DNA from: JADKAV01 sp963732355
GTDB lineage: Bacteria; Actinomycetota; Actinomycetes; S36-B12; UBA10799
Reading direction: 5' to 3'
Length of the DNA: 64,000 bases
Assembly (NCBI GenBank): GCA_963732355.1
Contig: CAVSZD010000006.1
Span: 434,001 to 498,000, forward strand
Of this stretch, positions 1 to 9,387 are shown one piece after another. Each line of letters begins with the position of its first letter. Position 1 is the first letter of the stretch. Under the pieces are notes generated by a model. It saw only the letters and a list, made by a program, of their open reading frames with translations. It searched no databases and was not told where the DNA came from. The position numbers and the translations under genes are program-made.

Positions 1-168
1 GACGGTATTGACCAGGTTCGGGATCAGGTCATGGCGGCGCTGCAGTTGCACATCGATCTGCGCCCACGCCTCCTCGACCTTGTTTCGCAGCCGGACCAGG
101 CGGTTGAACAAGACCACGCCTAGACCGACGAGCAGGACTACGATCGCGATGACAACGATGAGGGTCAC
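1..168 (-). CDS. LemA family membrane protein (partial, N-terminal 56 residues)
   Basis: The minus strand encodes a GTG-started N terminus with one membrane helix (residues about 3-20, VTLIVVIAIVVLLVG) followed by RLRNKVEEAW and AQIDVQLQRRHDLIPNLV. That is the hallmark start of LemA proteins: one anchor helix, then a long cytoplasmic helical bundle. The rest of the gene lies outside the window. The cellular role of LemA is poorly defined. It is often found next to DUF2207 membrane proteins, as here, where the two genes diverge with only 18 bases between their starts. The GTG was chosen because the helix begins directly after it and a TACCCT -10-like box lies six bases upstream, which would suit a leaderless transcript. 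The family call is secure and the function is not. Confidence 0.9.
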   Translation of the reverse strand, partial: MTLIVVIAIVVLLVGLGVVLFNRLVRLRNKVEEAWAQIDVQLQRRHDLIPNLVNTV

Positions 169-186
169 TAGGGCAGGGTAGCGCTG
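169..186 (-). promoter_or_regulatory. Possible leaderless promoter for lemA
   Basis: On the minus strand TACCCT lies exactly six bases before the GTG of the LemA gene. This is the spacing expected of an actinobacterial -10 box whose transcript starts at the start codon. Any -35 region would fall inside the divergent DUF2207 gene. This is inference from spacing only. Confidence 0.3.
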
Positions 187-1950
187 ATGAGGGTGCCGAA
201 GTTCCGCTTGTTCTTGGTGCTGCTGCTCACCGCTGGGGTCGTGGCCGGGTGGATGTCGCTGGTGCCGGTGCCGCTGAAGAACATCTTCGGGGGCAACGTC
301 GAGCGGGTTTCAGACACCTCCATCGTGGACGAGTACCGCGCGCGATTCGATCTCGACGAGCAGGGGAACCTGCGCTCCACCGAGGTCCTCGCGGTCGAAT
401 TCACAGAGACCAGGCGCGGCATCTACCGAATCTTCGACACCCGGGACGCGCAATACCCGAGCGTGACGCATCCGGTCGAGGTCGAGTCGGTCGAACGTCG
501 GCAGAACGACCAGTGGCTCCCCGAGCCCTACATCGTCTCGCAGGAGGGCGGCGGCACGAAGACCATCCGGATCGGTTCCGCGGCCCGCCCGTTCCCGCCA
601 GGGATCCAGACCTACCGGATCATCTCCACCACCCCCAACGCCCTGACCCGACCCAAGGGCGGCCCCGACGGTGCGTCCTCGCAGTGGTACTGGGACGTGC
701 TGGGTTCGGGCTGGGCGATGCCGATGCGCAAGGTGAGAATCAGCGCCACTATCCCGGCTCCAGTAGCGCCACCCACCTGCGAGGCGGCCATCGCTTGCGA
801 GATCACGCAGGCCGACGGCGCCTACTCGATCCGCGCGGACAACGTGGCGCCCTACACGCCGATCACGATGAAGGCGTTCTTCGAGCTGCCGGCCCCGGCG
901 GTGCAGCGCTCCTTCGGTCAGAACCTCCTGCTGCTGGCGACCTTGGCCTTCGTAGCCCTCAGTGTGGCGCTGACCATCTCGGTGTTTGCCCGCTCCAGGG
1001 AGCGCAAGTCCGCGATCAATCCGGTGTTCGAACCGCCCGGACCCGACCCGTTGCTGTGCGCCTGGACGCTGGATGAGACACCGGTGGGCCGCGGCGTGCC
1101 GACGGTCCTGCTCAACCTCGTGGCGCACAAGGTGGTGGACTTCTCCGCCGAGCAGCCCAGCGTCGCCGACAACAACGGGCCGGACTGGATCAAGCTCACG
1201 CGCACCGCCACCCCGTCGCCGGATCTGGTCGGCTTCGGCACCGCTCTGCACGATCTCGGCCTGTACCAGCAAGGGCACTCGAAGATGCTCAACAAGGGCA
1301 GCGTGACCGATGGCCGCCTGCTGAAGGAACTCGAGGGACAGATCACCGGGCAGACCCAGGAGGCCGTCACCACCAGTGGCTTGGCCGCCACGGTGCGAGG
1401 CTCGGGAATCGCCCTTCTCTTGATCTACCTGGCGATCATTGGAGGCTTCACCGCGCTCATCTGGTTCGACACCGGCCTGCTGGTGGCCACGCTGCTGCTG
1501 GTCGCCGCGGTTGTAGGCCTGATCATCAATCGGCGCGACACCACCCGGCTCACCGACCTCGGCAGCTCGATACGTGACCGCACGGCCGGTTTCAAGCAGG
1601 TGCTGTCCACCAACGCTTCGGTGGAACGGTTCGACTACGCCGCCCGAGTGCGGCACTTCGACGAATACTTGCCGTGGGCTGTTGCTTTCGATTGCGCCGA
1701 CGAGTGGGCTGCGTCATGCGCTCCACCTCCAGGCAGTCCGGAGGCTGGGTCTATGGGGGGCATGTCGGGGTACTACTCGTCGCCGGTTCGAAGCTCGCCC
1801 ATGTGGGCCATGTCCACCGGGATCGTGGCCGTCGAGGCGTCGGCGGTGGCCGCCTACCAAGCCACTCAGCGCTCCTCCAGCTCCGGTGGCGGTGGCGGGG
1901 GAGGCGGCGGTGGGGGAGGCTCGGGCGGAGGCGGTGGCGGTTCGTGGTGA
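187..1950 (+). CDS. DUF2207 family membrane protein with glycine-rich tail
   Basis: This 587-residue protein starts with a membrane or signal helix (residues about 7-27). A large outside domain follows (about 40-235), with the DUF2207 features RRGIYRIFDTRD and a conserved WYWDVLGSGW segment. There is a second membrane helix at about 245-265, a soluble region, a pair of helices at about 408-445, and a tail of nearly pure glycine from about 562 ending in SGGGGGGSW. This order is typical of DUF2207 proteins, which are uncharacterised and often encoded beside LemA, as here. No enzymatic motif is visible. The glycine tail is low-complexity and may vary between strains. The family assignment is firm and the function is unknown. 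Confidence 0.85.
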   Translation: MRVPKFRLFLVLLLTAGVVAGWMSLVPVPLKNIFGGNVERVSDTSIVDEYRARFDLDEQGNLRSTEVLAVEFTETRRGIYRIFDTRDAQYPSVTHPVEVESVERRQNDQWLPEPYIVSQEGGGTKTIRIGSAARPFPPGIQTYRIISTTPNALTRPKGGPDGASSQWYWDVLGSGWAMPMRKVRISATIPAPVAPPTCEAAIACEITQADGAYSIRADNVAPYTPITMKAFFELPAPAVQRSFGQNLLLLATLAFVALSVALTISVFARSRERKSAINPVFEPPGPDPLLCAWTLDETPVGRGVPTVLLNLVAHKVVDFSAEQPSVADNNGPDWIKLTRTATPSPDLVGFGTALHDLGLYQQGHSKMLNKGSVTDGRLLKELEGQITGQTQEAVTTSGLAATVRGSGIALLLIYLAIIGGFTALIWFDTGLLVATLLLVAAVVGLIINRRDTTRLTDLGSSIRDRTAGFKQVLSTNASVERFDYAARVRHFDEYLPWAVAFDCADEWAASCAPPPGSPEAGSMGGMSGYYSSPVRSSPMWAMSTGIVAVEASAVAAYQATQRSSSSGGGGGGGGGGGGSGGGGGGSW

Positions 1951-2076
1951 GGCTTCGGGAAGGTTGAACCGATCCCGGCGCTAAGGGTGCCAAAACGTTC
2001 AACCTTTGCCCGATTCGGCGCCCAGACGCCTGCGATTCACGTAGTGTGTGATCGCTTCGTACTGAATGAGGTCACT

Positions 2077-4765
2077 ATGTATCGCAATGCCCTTCGCAGC
2101 TTCACCATCGGTGTTGCCGCGCTGTCCGCCCTGGCCCTTGCCGCACCCGCCAACGCCGACCCCGGCGGCTACGGCAAGAACGACGGGGGAGGCTTCCGCA
2201 ACGTCCTGCCCCCCGGGCAGAGCGGCCTGGACACCCTCGGACAGATCTTGGCGTACCGCTCCAGCGGCGCGTTCCCCAAACACTGGGCAGACCAGCAACC
2301 GCTGTACGACGGCCTGCTCTACGCATCGCCGACGTTGACCGACGCGCAGGTGGGTGACTACTACAAGGACGCGACCTTCGGGGTGAAGAAGAGCAATCGT
2401 GCGAAGACCGTGAAGCCGCGCAAGGGCGTGACCATCCTGCGCGACAAGAAGTACGGGGTACCGCGGGTCTATGGCGAGACCCGCCAGGACACGATGTTCG
2501 GAGCCGGTTACGTCTCAGCCAACGACCGCCTGTTCCTGATGGACGTCCTGCGCCACACCGGTCGCGCGGACCTGTCCAGCTTCCTCGGCGGAGCCAACCT
2601 CAACGCCGACGCCAACCAGTGGCAGAACAACGCCTACACCGAGGACGATCTCAAGAAGCAGCTCGAGGCACCCGCGCAGGGAAGTCAGAAGGAGTGGAAG
2701 AAGCTGCGCAAGGACGTCAACAGCTACGTCGACGGGATCAACGCCTACATCAAGCAGGCACGCAAGAACGACGCCTTGATGCCAGGTGAGTACACCGCTT
2801 TGGGCGCCACGTTGAAGAACTGGAAGGCCACCGACGTCATGGCCACGGCCTCGCTGTTCGGCGGAATCTTCGGCCGCGGCGGCGGTGCCGAGGTGACCTC
2901 GGCGTTGATCGTGCGGGCGCTTGAGGAGAGGTTCGGCGTCGAACAGGGCAGGGCCATCTGGACCGGTTTCCGCTCGAAGAACAACCCGACCGCTCCCACC
3001 ACGATCCCCGAAAGCTTCCCGTACCAGACCGGCGACTCCTTCTCGCCCGAAGGGCCTGGCACTGCCGGACACCGGGACCGCCGTCACACCGTGGCAGGTG
3101 ATCTCAGGCTCGACGGTGTCCAGCCTGCAGTCAGCCGACGACACGGTCTCCTTCGGCGATGCGATCCAGCAGGAGCAACTCGATGGCCACCACTCCAACT
3201 GGGAGTTGCTGTCGGCCAAGAATTCGGCCAACGGTCGTCCGCTAGGTGTACTCGGCCCGCAGGTCGGGTACTACCTTCCGCAGGTGTTGATGGAGCTCGA
3301 ACTGCACGGTCCGGGCATCGACGCCCGTGGTGCTTCATTCCCCGGAGTGAGCATGTACGTGCAGTTGGGCCGCGGCCGCGACTACGCATGGAGCGCCACG
3401 TCGGCAGGGTCGGACAACGTCGACACCTTCGCCGAGGTGCTGTGCGGTGGCAGCCAGTACAAGTACACCTACAAGGGCAAGTGCCGCTCGATGGAGAAGC
3501 TCGTCCGCAAGCTGTCGTGGAAACCGAACGCGGCTGACCCCACACCGGCGGGGAAGGCGAAGCTGACCGTCTACCGCAGCGTGCACGGCTTGGTCACCCA
3601 CTACGGCACAGTGAACGGCAAGAAGGTTGCGTACGTCACTGCACGCACCAGCTACCTGCACGAGGCCGATTCGATCCTCGGGTTCCGCAAGTTCAACCAG
3701 CCCGACCAGATGCGTACACCCGAGCAGTTCCACAAGTCCGCATCGAAGATCCAGTTCACGTTCAACTGGGCCTACCAGAACTCCAAGCACACCGCCTACT
3801 ACCTGTCCGGCGGCTACCCCAAGCGCGCCAAGGGCACGTCGCCGGACTTCCCCGTGTTGGGCACCGGCAAGTACGACTGGCAGGGCTTCGACGCCAAGAA
3901 CTACACCATGGATCTGCTCGGGTTCAAGAAGCACCCGAAGACAGTGGACCAGCCGGTGATGGTCTCGTGGAACAACAAGCCGGCCAAGGACTGGGCCGCG
4001 TCTGACCGGCAGTGGGGTTACGGACCGTTCTACCGCTCCAACCTCATCGAGGAGAAGCTGCAGGACGCGGTTAGCGGCGGCAAGAAGGCGACGCTGGCGC
4101 AGGTCGTGCAAGCCATGGAGGAGTCGGCCACGCAGGACATCCGGGCGGCGAAGCTGCTGACCACGGTGTTCGAGTCGATGGGCACGGTCTCCGACCCGGA
4201 GGTGGGTGCGGCGGTTGACAAGCTGAAAGCCTGGATGGCTGACGGCGGACACCGCCGCGACCTCGACAAGGACGGCACCTACGAGCACAACGACGCGATC
4301 CAGATCCTGGATGCCTGGTGGCCCAAGTTGCTGACCGCGCAGTTCGAGCCGGTTCTCGGCAAGGCGGCGTTCGACGAGATCCAGACCATGATCTCCTTCG
4401 GGTCCAACTCGAGCCGGCCGAGCGCGCCTGGCTTCTCCGACGGTTGGTGGGGATACAGCCTGCTGGATCTGCAGCGGGTCAACTCCGGCCAGCCGGTCGA
4501 AGGTGGGTTCGCGCTTCCGTTCTGCGGCAATGGTGACAAGGCGGCGTGCAGCACCGCGCTGCAGGACTCGCTGAAGCAGGCGCTCACGGTGACCCCGGCC
4601 CAGCTCTACGGGTTCGGCGCTTGCGTGTCCGACCCGCAGGCTTCGTGCTGGAACGCCAACCGGGCGCGGGTGACCGCCGGTGTGACCAAGCCGAACGTGT
4701 ACCCGTTCCAGAACCGCCCCACGTTCCAGCAGGCGGTCAGTGTTGAGAAGGCGGTCAAGAAGTAG
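2077..4765 (+). CDS. Secreted penicillin acylase family protein (one-base frameshift)
   Basis: The start ATG gives a clean signal peptide (MYRNALRSFTIG...APANA, cleavage near residue 27) behind a GAGG ribosome site. An Ntn-hydrolase of the penicillin/acyl-homoserine-lactone acylase family follows. The beta-subunit nucleophile is the Ser of HHSNWELL (codon at 3194-3196), followed by a region like that of other acylases (LGPQVGYYLPQ, RDYAWSATSAGSDNVDTF). The family cuts itself into alpha and beta chains in the periplasm or outside the cell and hydrolyses amides. As written, the frame breaks at GAAGGG (3050-3054). Removing one G turns the reading into SPEGLALPDTGTA and restores an ORF of about 895 residues, the usual family length. 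Both halves are well conserved, so I suspect a sequence error rather than a dead gene. The true substrate is unknown. Confidence 0.85.
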
Positions 4766-5054
4766 GGGCTGGGGCGGGGGCCCAGCGGTCTCGGCCGCCT
4801 CACCGCCGCGCCCTTCGTGCGACTTGCCCGCGCTTCACGCACGCCGCACGGGTACCCCCAACGTCTTCATCCGGGTACCTGCGATCCCTGACTTCCAGGC
4901 CCTGACTGTGAGGACATAGACCTGCGCCGTGCGCAGCCCGCGGATACGCAGCGCGCTGAATCGATTGTGGGGTGGTGCGCTGTGCGAACGATGGTGCCGA
5001 CGCCGTGGCGCAGGATATTGGGGGACCGTCGACCGCCTAACGAGTCCGCCATAC
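4766..5054. other. Non-coding stretch before the tRNA terminator
   Basis: There is GC-rich sequence between the acylase stop codon and the tRNA-Ser terminator. Short open frames exist on both strands, but their composition is arginine/proline-rich, they lack ribosome sites and they resemble no family. I see no RNA gene, repeat or clear hairpin here. Confidence 0.5.
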
Positions 5055-5084
5055 GGAAGGGGCCCCCGCAAGAGAGCCCCCTCC
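5055..5084 (-). terminator. Terminator hairpin after tRNA-Ser
   Basis: On the minus strand, directly after the tRNA, GGAGGGGG pairs with CCCCTTCC (one G-T pair) around a loop that includes CTCTCTTG. The stem is strong but no long U-run follows. That is common for actinobacterial terminators. Confidence 0.6.
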
Positions 5085-5087
5085 AAG

Positions 5088-5175
5088 TGGCGGAGGATAG
5101 GGGATTCGAACCCCTGAGGGCGTTAACCCAACCCGCTTTCCAAGCGAGCGCCATAGGCCACTAGGCGAATCCTCC
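5088..5175 (-). tRNA. tRNA-Ser (GGA anticodon)
   Basis: Read on the minus strand, the acceptor GGAGGAT pairs with ATCCTCC. The anticodon loop is CTTGGAAAG with anticodon GGA, there is a long class II variable arm, the T-loop is GGGTTCGAATCCCC, and CCA is encoded at the end. It reads UCC and UCU codons. The tRNA-Ser, SRP RNA, dnaX neighbourhood is common in Actinobacteria. Confidence 0.95.
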
Positions 5176-5212
5176 ACCGACGATGGTACGGGTACGCCCG
5201 TGTGCGTATCCT

Positions 5213-5312
5213 GGGAGGGACCCCCCGTGCGGCGGCATCATGCCCAACTCCCCCAGGGCCGGAAGGCAGCAAGGGTAAGCGTGCTCTGCCGGGTGTGCGG
5301 GGGGTCCCTTCA
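5213..5312 (+). ncRNA. ffs: Signal recognition particle RNA (4.5S, small bacterial type)
   Basis: The conserved apical hairpin motif GGCCGGAAGGCAGCAAGGGT, with the GGAA tetraloop region and the Ffh-binding internal loop (AGCA / GUGCUCUGCC side), is plain. The long outer stem is closed by GGGACCCCCCG near the start and CGGGGGGTCCC at the end. The RNA scaffolds Ffh for co-translational membrane targeting. Ends are set from the closing stem and are uncertain by a few bases. Its 3' end abuts the stop codon of the opposite-strand catalase-like gene. Confidence 0.95.
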
Positions 5313-6263
5313 TGTCCTGTTCTGATAGCTCGGGAAGTACGCGGCCTTTCGCGCCCGCATGATCTCCCCCAGTGGGCGATGCTCGACCAAGGCAGACCAC
5401 GGGTCGAAATGGTCGGCCTCCACCTCGTCCGCGTCGGCCAGCGAATCGCACACCAGGTTGCCGACCACCAACTTCGGCGCCCGCCACACCTGCCGGCCGT
5501 CCTCGATCGGGGTGCGCTTCGGGTTGACGTAGAACTGCGCCTGCAGGTCCCAGCGCAGCGGTCCTCGGGCAATCCGGTCACGCACATCGGCACCCCAGTC
5601 GCGCCAGGCCAATAGATTCCGTCCAGCGCCCACCGGACGCACGTGGACATGCGCCGCGTAAGGACCCCAAGCGACCGGTGCGCAACTGTGGAACTGGGCG
5701 GTGGCGAACCCGGTGAACGGTCTGGCCTGCGATGCGACCAGCCGCGCCATCTCCAACGGGCCCTTTACCGGGCCGTGCTTGCCGATCAGGAATTGCAGCA
5801 GCGCCACCTGACCGCGTGCGGCCACCGGCACGATCTCGGCGAAGTCCCGCGAGTCCTCGAAACCGAAGGTGGGCATGTTGATCAGCAGGAAGTCCTGGCG
5901 GTCGGTCTGGGTACCCAGAGCACCGGGGGCATCAAGGCCTCGCACCGACAGCGCGAAGCCCCGGATGTCGGGCAACGCGTCGGGCTGGGGGACCACCGCA
6001 CCGTTGGACATCCTGACCACGACCTCGTACTCCCCGGGCGTGGCGAACAACCCGTGGCGTGCGTGTTCCGGCAGGACCTCCGGTACGACCAGCCGGCCGG
6101 TCAACGCGGCGATCGGCTTGCGGTGGAAGGCGCGGCCCGGACCCCGCTTTGAGTTGATACGGGACTGCAGCTTCACGATGGTCTCCACAAACTCCGCGTG
6201 TCGCTCCTGCTCGTCGGAGGAGATCGTCTCGGTCCAGTCGGTCGTGGGGGCAGTCATGGGCAC
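5310..6263 (-). CDS. Catalase-like heme-binding family protein
   Basis: The protein has 317 residues and the fold signature of the catalase-like superfamily: RAFHRKPIAALTG with the candidate distal His, VVRMSNGAV, PDIRGFALSVRG, then DFLLINMPTFGFED. These correspond to the HAKG, RFSN, PDVRGFA and N-x-PVFF blocks of true catalases. It is much shorter than a classical catalase and I do not find the proximal Tyr motif (RxxxY) that ligates heme iron. Short catalase-related proteins exist as peroxidases or enzymes acting on fatty-acid hydroperoxides. I therefore call the family but not a reaction. It is divergent from dnaX across about 95 bases and tail-to-tail with the SRP RNA gene. Confidence 0.75.
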   Translation of the reverse strand: MPMTAPTTDWTETISSDEQERHAEFVETIVKLQSRINSKRGPGRAFHRKPIAALTGRLVVPEVLPEHARHGLFATPGEYEVVVRMSNGAVVPQPDALPDIRGFALSVRGLDAPGALGTQTDRQDFLLINMPTFGFEDSRDFAEIVPVAARGQVALLQFLIGKHGPVKGPLEMARLVASQARPFTGFATAQFHSCAPVAWGPYAAHVHVRPVGAGRNLLAWRDWGADVRDRIARGPLRWDLQAQFYVNPKRTPIEDGRQVWRAPKLVVGNLVCDSLADADEVEADHFDPWSALVEHRPLGEIMRARKAAYFPSYQNRT

Positions 6264-6349
6264 AAGTGTGGTCTGAGTTAATCCCCGACGCAGCAGATGC
6301 CCGGGGCCAGCTTTTCCCAGACCGCGGTTCGCGCGTCACAAGGTGCGCT

Positions 6350-6355
6350 TAGGCT
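6350..6355 (+). promoter_or_regulatory. Likely -10 box for leaderless dnaX
   Basis: TAGGCT lies three bases before the dnaX ATG (six before an alternative GTG at codon 2), and no Shine-Dalgarno sequence precedes the gene. This arrangement fits leaderless transcription. It is a spacing-based inference. Confidence 0.35.
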
Positions 6356-6358
6356 GGC

Positions 6359-8200
6359 ATGGTGGCACTCGCCCTCTACCGCAAGTACCGGCCCGGACGT
6401 TTCGACGACGTCATCGGGCAGGAGCACGTGACCGAACCACTCAAGCGCGCCATCGATTCCGACCGCGTCCATCACGCCTACCTGTTCTCCGGTCCCCGCG
6501 GTTGCGGCAAGACTTCGAGTGCCCGCATCCTGGCCCGTTCGCTGAACTGCGAGAGGGGCCCGACCTCCCAGCCGTGCGAGGAATGTGACTCGTGCGTGGC
6601 GCTGGCGGCCAACGGTCCGGGCACGCTGGACGTCATCGAGATGGATGCCGCGACGCACGGCCTGGTCGACGACGCGCGGGAACTGCGCGAGCGGGCGATG
6701 TTCGTCCCTGCCCAGAGCCGCTACAAGATCTACATCATCGACGAGGCCCACCAACTCGGACCGGGTGCGGCCAACGCGCTGCTGAAACTCATCGAAGAAC
6801 CACCCGAGCACGTTCGGTTCGTGTTCGCCACCACTGAGCCCGACAAGATCATCGGCACTATCCGTTCCCGCACACATCACTACGCTTTCCGGTTGGTGCC
6901 CACCAGGACCTTGGCCACCCATCTGGCTGCGGTGTGCGAGGCCGAAGGGGTACCGGCCGAGCCCGCGGCCCTGGCCCTGGTCGCCCGGGCTGGCGAAGGG
7001 TCCGTGCGTGACGCCATGTCGATCCTGGGTCAATTGGTCTCCGGGACCGGTCCCGAAGGGCTGACCTACGAGACCGCGGTGCAGCAGCTCGGCGTGACCG
7101 ACAGCGCGCTGCTGGACGACGTCACCACTGCCATCGCCGCCGGTGACGTGTCGCGGCTGTTCGTGCGGATCGGGGACGTCGTGGACTCCGGTCACGATCC
7201 GCGCCGGTTCGTGACCGACCTGCTCGAGCGCTTCCGGGACTTGCTCGTCCTGCAGGTGCTCGGTGTGGAGAAGGCCGCGCAACTTGTGGACCTCCCGGAG
7301 GACCGGCTGCCCGAGCTTGCGGAATTGGCACAGGGTTTCGGCCGGGCCGAACTCAACCGGATCGCCGACGACCTGTCCGATGCCCTGTCGGAACTGCGCG
7401 GGGCAACCGCGCCGCGGCTGCATCTAGAACTGCTCATGTCACAGGTCTGCCTTCCCGTCGGCACCAGCGATTCCCTGGACCTGCTCGCCCGTCTCGACAG
7501 GCTCGAGCGCCGTATGGAGACGGTGGCGGGCAGGGCTGCGGCGGCTCCGGTTGCTGCCCCAGCCAGGACACCTGCCCAGGCCCCAGCCCCCGCGGCCGCA
7601 CCGGCACCCGCCCCGGCACCGGAGCCGACGGCGACCCGTAAGCCCCCGCCCAAACCACCGGTGAGTTCCTCAGCCGCGCCACCTGCCGGACGCCGGCCCC
7701 CCGGCCCCCCGCCGGGCCCGAGTTCGCGCACCCCGGCTGCGCCCACCCCAACCCCGGCCGCACAACCTGCTGCGGTCAGTTCAGACGTGCCCCTGGACAA
7801 GGTCCTGGCCCTGTGGCCGCGTGTGCTCGACCGCGTCCGGGAGAACAGCCGGGTCGCGTTCCTGCTGGTCAGGGACTGCCGCCCGGTCTCGCTGTCCAAC
7901 TCCATCCTGACGATCACCCAGTCCAATAGCGGCGCGATGGCTGCCTTCACGCAGGGCGGGCATGCGGAGCGCGTCAGGCAGGCGATCCTCGACGAGATGA
8001 AGCTCGACCTCACCGTCGAGATGACTCTGGGTGCCGACGCCCCAGCCAAGAAGCAGGCGGCCCCCGAGCCGGTTCTGGCCGATCCCGACGATGCGCCGGC
8101 CGAGGATGACGAGTCGGTGATTGCGACTGCGGAGACCGGTCTCGAACTGCTTCAGCGCGAGCTCGGCGGTCACAAGATCGCAGAGTTCGACACGGAGTAG
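6359..8200 (+). CDS. dnaX: DNA polymerase III subunit gamma/tau
   Basis: This is the clamp-loader ATPase that opens the sliding clamp at the replication fork. Residues about 1-220 form the AAA+ module: YRPGRFDDVIGQEHV, Walker A GPRGCGKTSSARIL (about 46-59), a zinc site (CERG...CEECDSC), Walker B YIIDEAHQLG and a sensor FATTEPDKIIGTIRSR. Helical domain III and the collar follow to about residue 375. A Pro/Ala-rich linker (about 395-475) leads to the C-terminal tau part. I see no obvious slippery sequence for a shorter gamma form, and actinobacterial dnaX usually makes one product. It ends three bases before recR. The YbaB/EbfC gene that often separates these two genes is absent here. Confidence 0.96.
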   Translation: MVALALYRKYRPGRFDDVIGQEHVTEPLKRAIDSDRVHHAYLFSGPRGCGKTSSARILARSLNCERGPTSQPCEECDSCVALAANGPGTLDVIEMDAATHGLVDDARELRERAMFVPAQSRYKIYIIDEAHQLGPGAANALLKLIEEPPEHVRFVFATTEPDKIIGTIRSRTHHYAFRLVPTRTLATHLAAVCEAEGVPAEPAALALVARAGEGSVRDAMSILGQLVSGTGPEGLTYETAVQQLGVTDSALLDDVTTAIAAGDVSRLFVRIGDVVDSGHDPRRFVTDLLERFRDLLVLQVLGVEKAAQLVDLPEDRLPELAELAQGFGRAELNRIADDLSDALSELRGATAPRLHLELLMSQVCLPVGTSDSLDLLARLDRLERRMETVAGRAAAAPVAAPARTPAQAPAPAAAPAPAPAPEPTATRKPPPKPPVSSSAAPPAGRRPPGPPPGPSSRTPAAPTPTPAAQPAAVSSDVPLDKVLALWPRVLDRVRENSRVAFLLVRDCRPVSLSNSILTITQSNSGAMAAFTQGGHAERVRQAILDEMKLDLTVEMTLGADAPAKKQAAPEPVLADPDDAPAEDDESVIATAETGLELLQRELGGHKIAEFDTE

Positions 8201-8203
8201 CCG

Positions 8204-8816
8204 ATGTACCAGACCTCCTACGAATCGGTCCTGCAGGACCTCATCGACCAGCTGGTGCGACTGCCTGCCGTCGGCCCGAAGGGCGCCCAACGCATCGCCT
8301 ACTACCTACTCGAAGCCGACCGCGACGAGGTGGAGTCACTATCGACGTTGTTGCTGGCCGTCAAGGATCGCCTGAGCGTATGCCGGGTGTGTTTCAACAC
8401 CGCCGAAGGTGAGCGGTGCAGAGTCTGCCGCGACGACAGCCGCGACCCGCAGATCCTCTGCGTCGTGGAGGAGCCGAAGGACGTCATCGCGATCGAACGC
8501 ACCCGTGAATTCACCGGTCGCTACCACGTGCTCGGCGGCGTTCTGGATCCCATGCGCGGGATCGGCCCGGACCAGCTGCACATCAAGGAGTTGTTCACCC
8601 GCCTGGCCGATGGCACTGTCAGCGAGGTGATCCTGGCCACCGATCCCAACACCGAGGGTGAGGCGACAGCGGCCTACCTGGGCCGCCAGTTGGCCACGAT
8701 CGGTGTGGCCGTGACACGGTTGGCCAGTGGGCTTGCCGATGGGCGGGGACCTGGAGTTGGCCGACGAGGTGACCCTCGGACGGGCGTTCGCGGGAAGAAG
8801 GAGGATCGATGAGTGA
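8204..8816 (+). CDS. recR: Recombination mediator RecR (one-base frameshift near the end)
   Basis: RecR works with RecO to load RecA at gaps. An N-terminal HhH segment (LVRLPAVGPKGAQRIAYYLL) is followed by the four-Cys zinc finger (C60, C63, C72, C75; CRVCFNTAEGERCRVC) and a Toprim domain (ILCVVEEPKDVIAIE, ATDPNTEGEATAAYL). As written, the frame leaves the family after VTRLASGL and ends at 8812. Removing one T at about 8733-8734 gives ASGLPMGGDLELADEVTLGR and a stop at 8814-8816, the standard RecR end. The break is therefore one extra base, most likely a sequence error. The downstream gene starts inside the recR end, so the two are translationally coupled. Confidence 0.92.
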
Positions 8817-9387
8817 CCTACCGGGCGACGCGGTCTCGGTGACCGCGCAGCCCACGCCCACCGATGACACCGCGGAGTCACTTGCCGCCGAGATGGCCGT
8901 GATCGTCGAGTCGTTCGTGGCGTCGGTCGAGCAGGTCGCCGCGGGCGGACTCGGGGACACGGCGATCTCGCTACTGCTGATCCAGACGTCCCAACTGGCC
9001 GCGCATGGCGCCCGGCTCGGGGCCTTGACCGACGTCGTTCCCGAAGGCCGCTACGAGCCTGACACTGGCGGGGAACCCGAAGTCGACGAACTGCGGATGC
9101 GGCTCAGCGAACTCTTCGGGCATGCCGACAATTACCACACTGTCGACGACCCCTACTTCCCCATGCCGGAGATCGTGGAGTCATCGTTGGCCGACGACTT
9201 GTCGGGGATCGTGAACGACCTGCTGCACGGCTGGGGCCACTACCGCGCCGGCCGGCCGATCGAGGCGCTCTGGTGGTGGCAGTACGCCTACTTGTCGTCC
9301 TGGGGCGAGGACGTGATCAACGCCCAGGGCGCGCTGCGCTCGCTGGTGGCCCACCTGCGTCTGGACCTGGAGTCCCAGACTCGCTGA
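8809..9387 (+). CDS. DUF5063 domain protein
   Basis: The protein has 192 residues, is acidic and soluble, and has no membrane helix. The body carries the DUF5063 features: DNYHTVDDPYFPMPEIVESSLADD and a Trp-rich segment GWGHYRAGRPIEALWWWQYAYLSSWGEDV. The family has no known function and is regularly encoded next to recR in Actinobacteria, as here, where its start overlaps the recR stop. That suggests co-expression with recombination or repair genes but does not prove a role. Its 3' end overlaps the convergent hydrolase gene by 71 bases. Confidence 0.8.
   Translation: MSDLPGDAVSVTAQPTPTDDTAESLAAEMAVIVESFVASVEQVAAGGLGDTAISLLLIQTSQLAAHGARLGALTDVVPEGRYEPDTGGEPEVDELRMRLSELFGHADNYHTVDDPYFPMPEIVESSLADDLSGIVNDLLHGWGHYRAGRPIEALWWWQYAYLSSWGEDVINAQGALRSLVAHLRLDLESQTR

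Noticed and set aside
310..1656. Long open frame of 448 codons on the minus strand
   Set aside because: It is antisense to the DUF2207 gene, has Gly/Arg/Asp-rich shadow composition and no family features. High GC makes such frames common.
4835..5086. Small minus-strand frame next to tRNA-Ser
   Set aside because: It runs through the tRNA terminator region, is Arg/Pro-rich and has no ribosome site.
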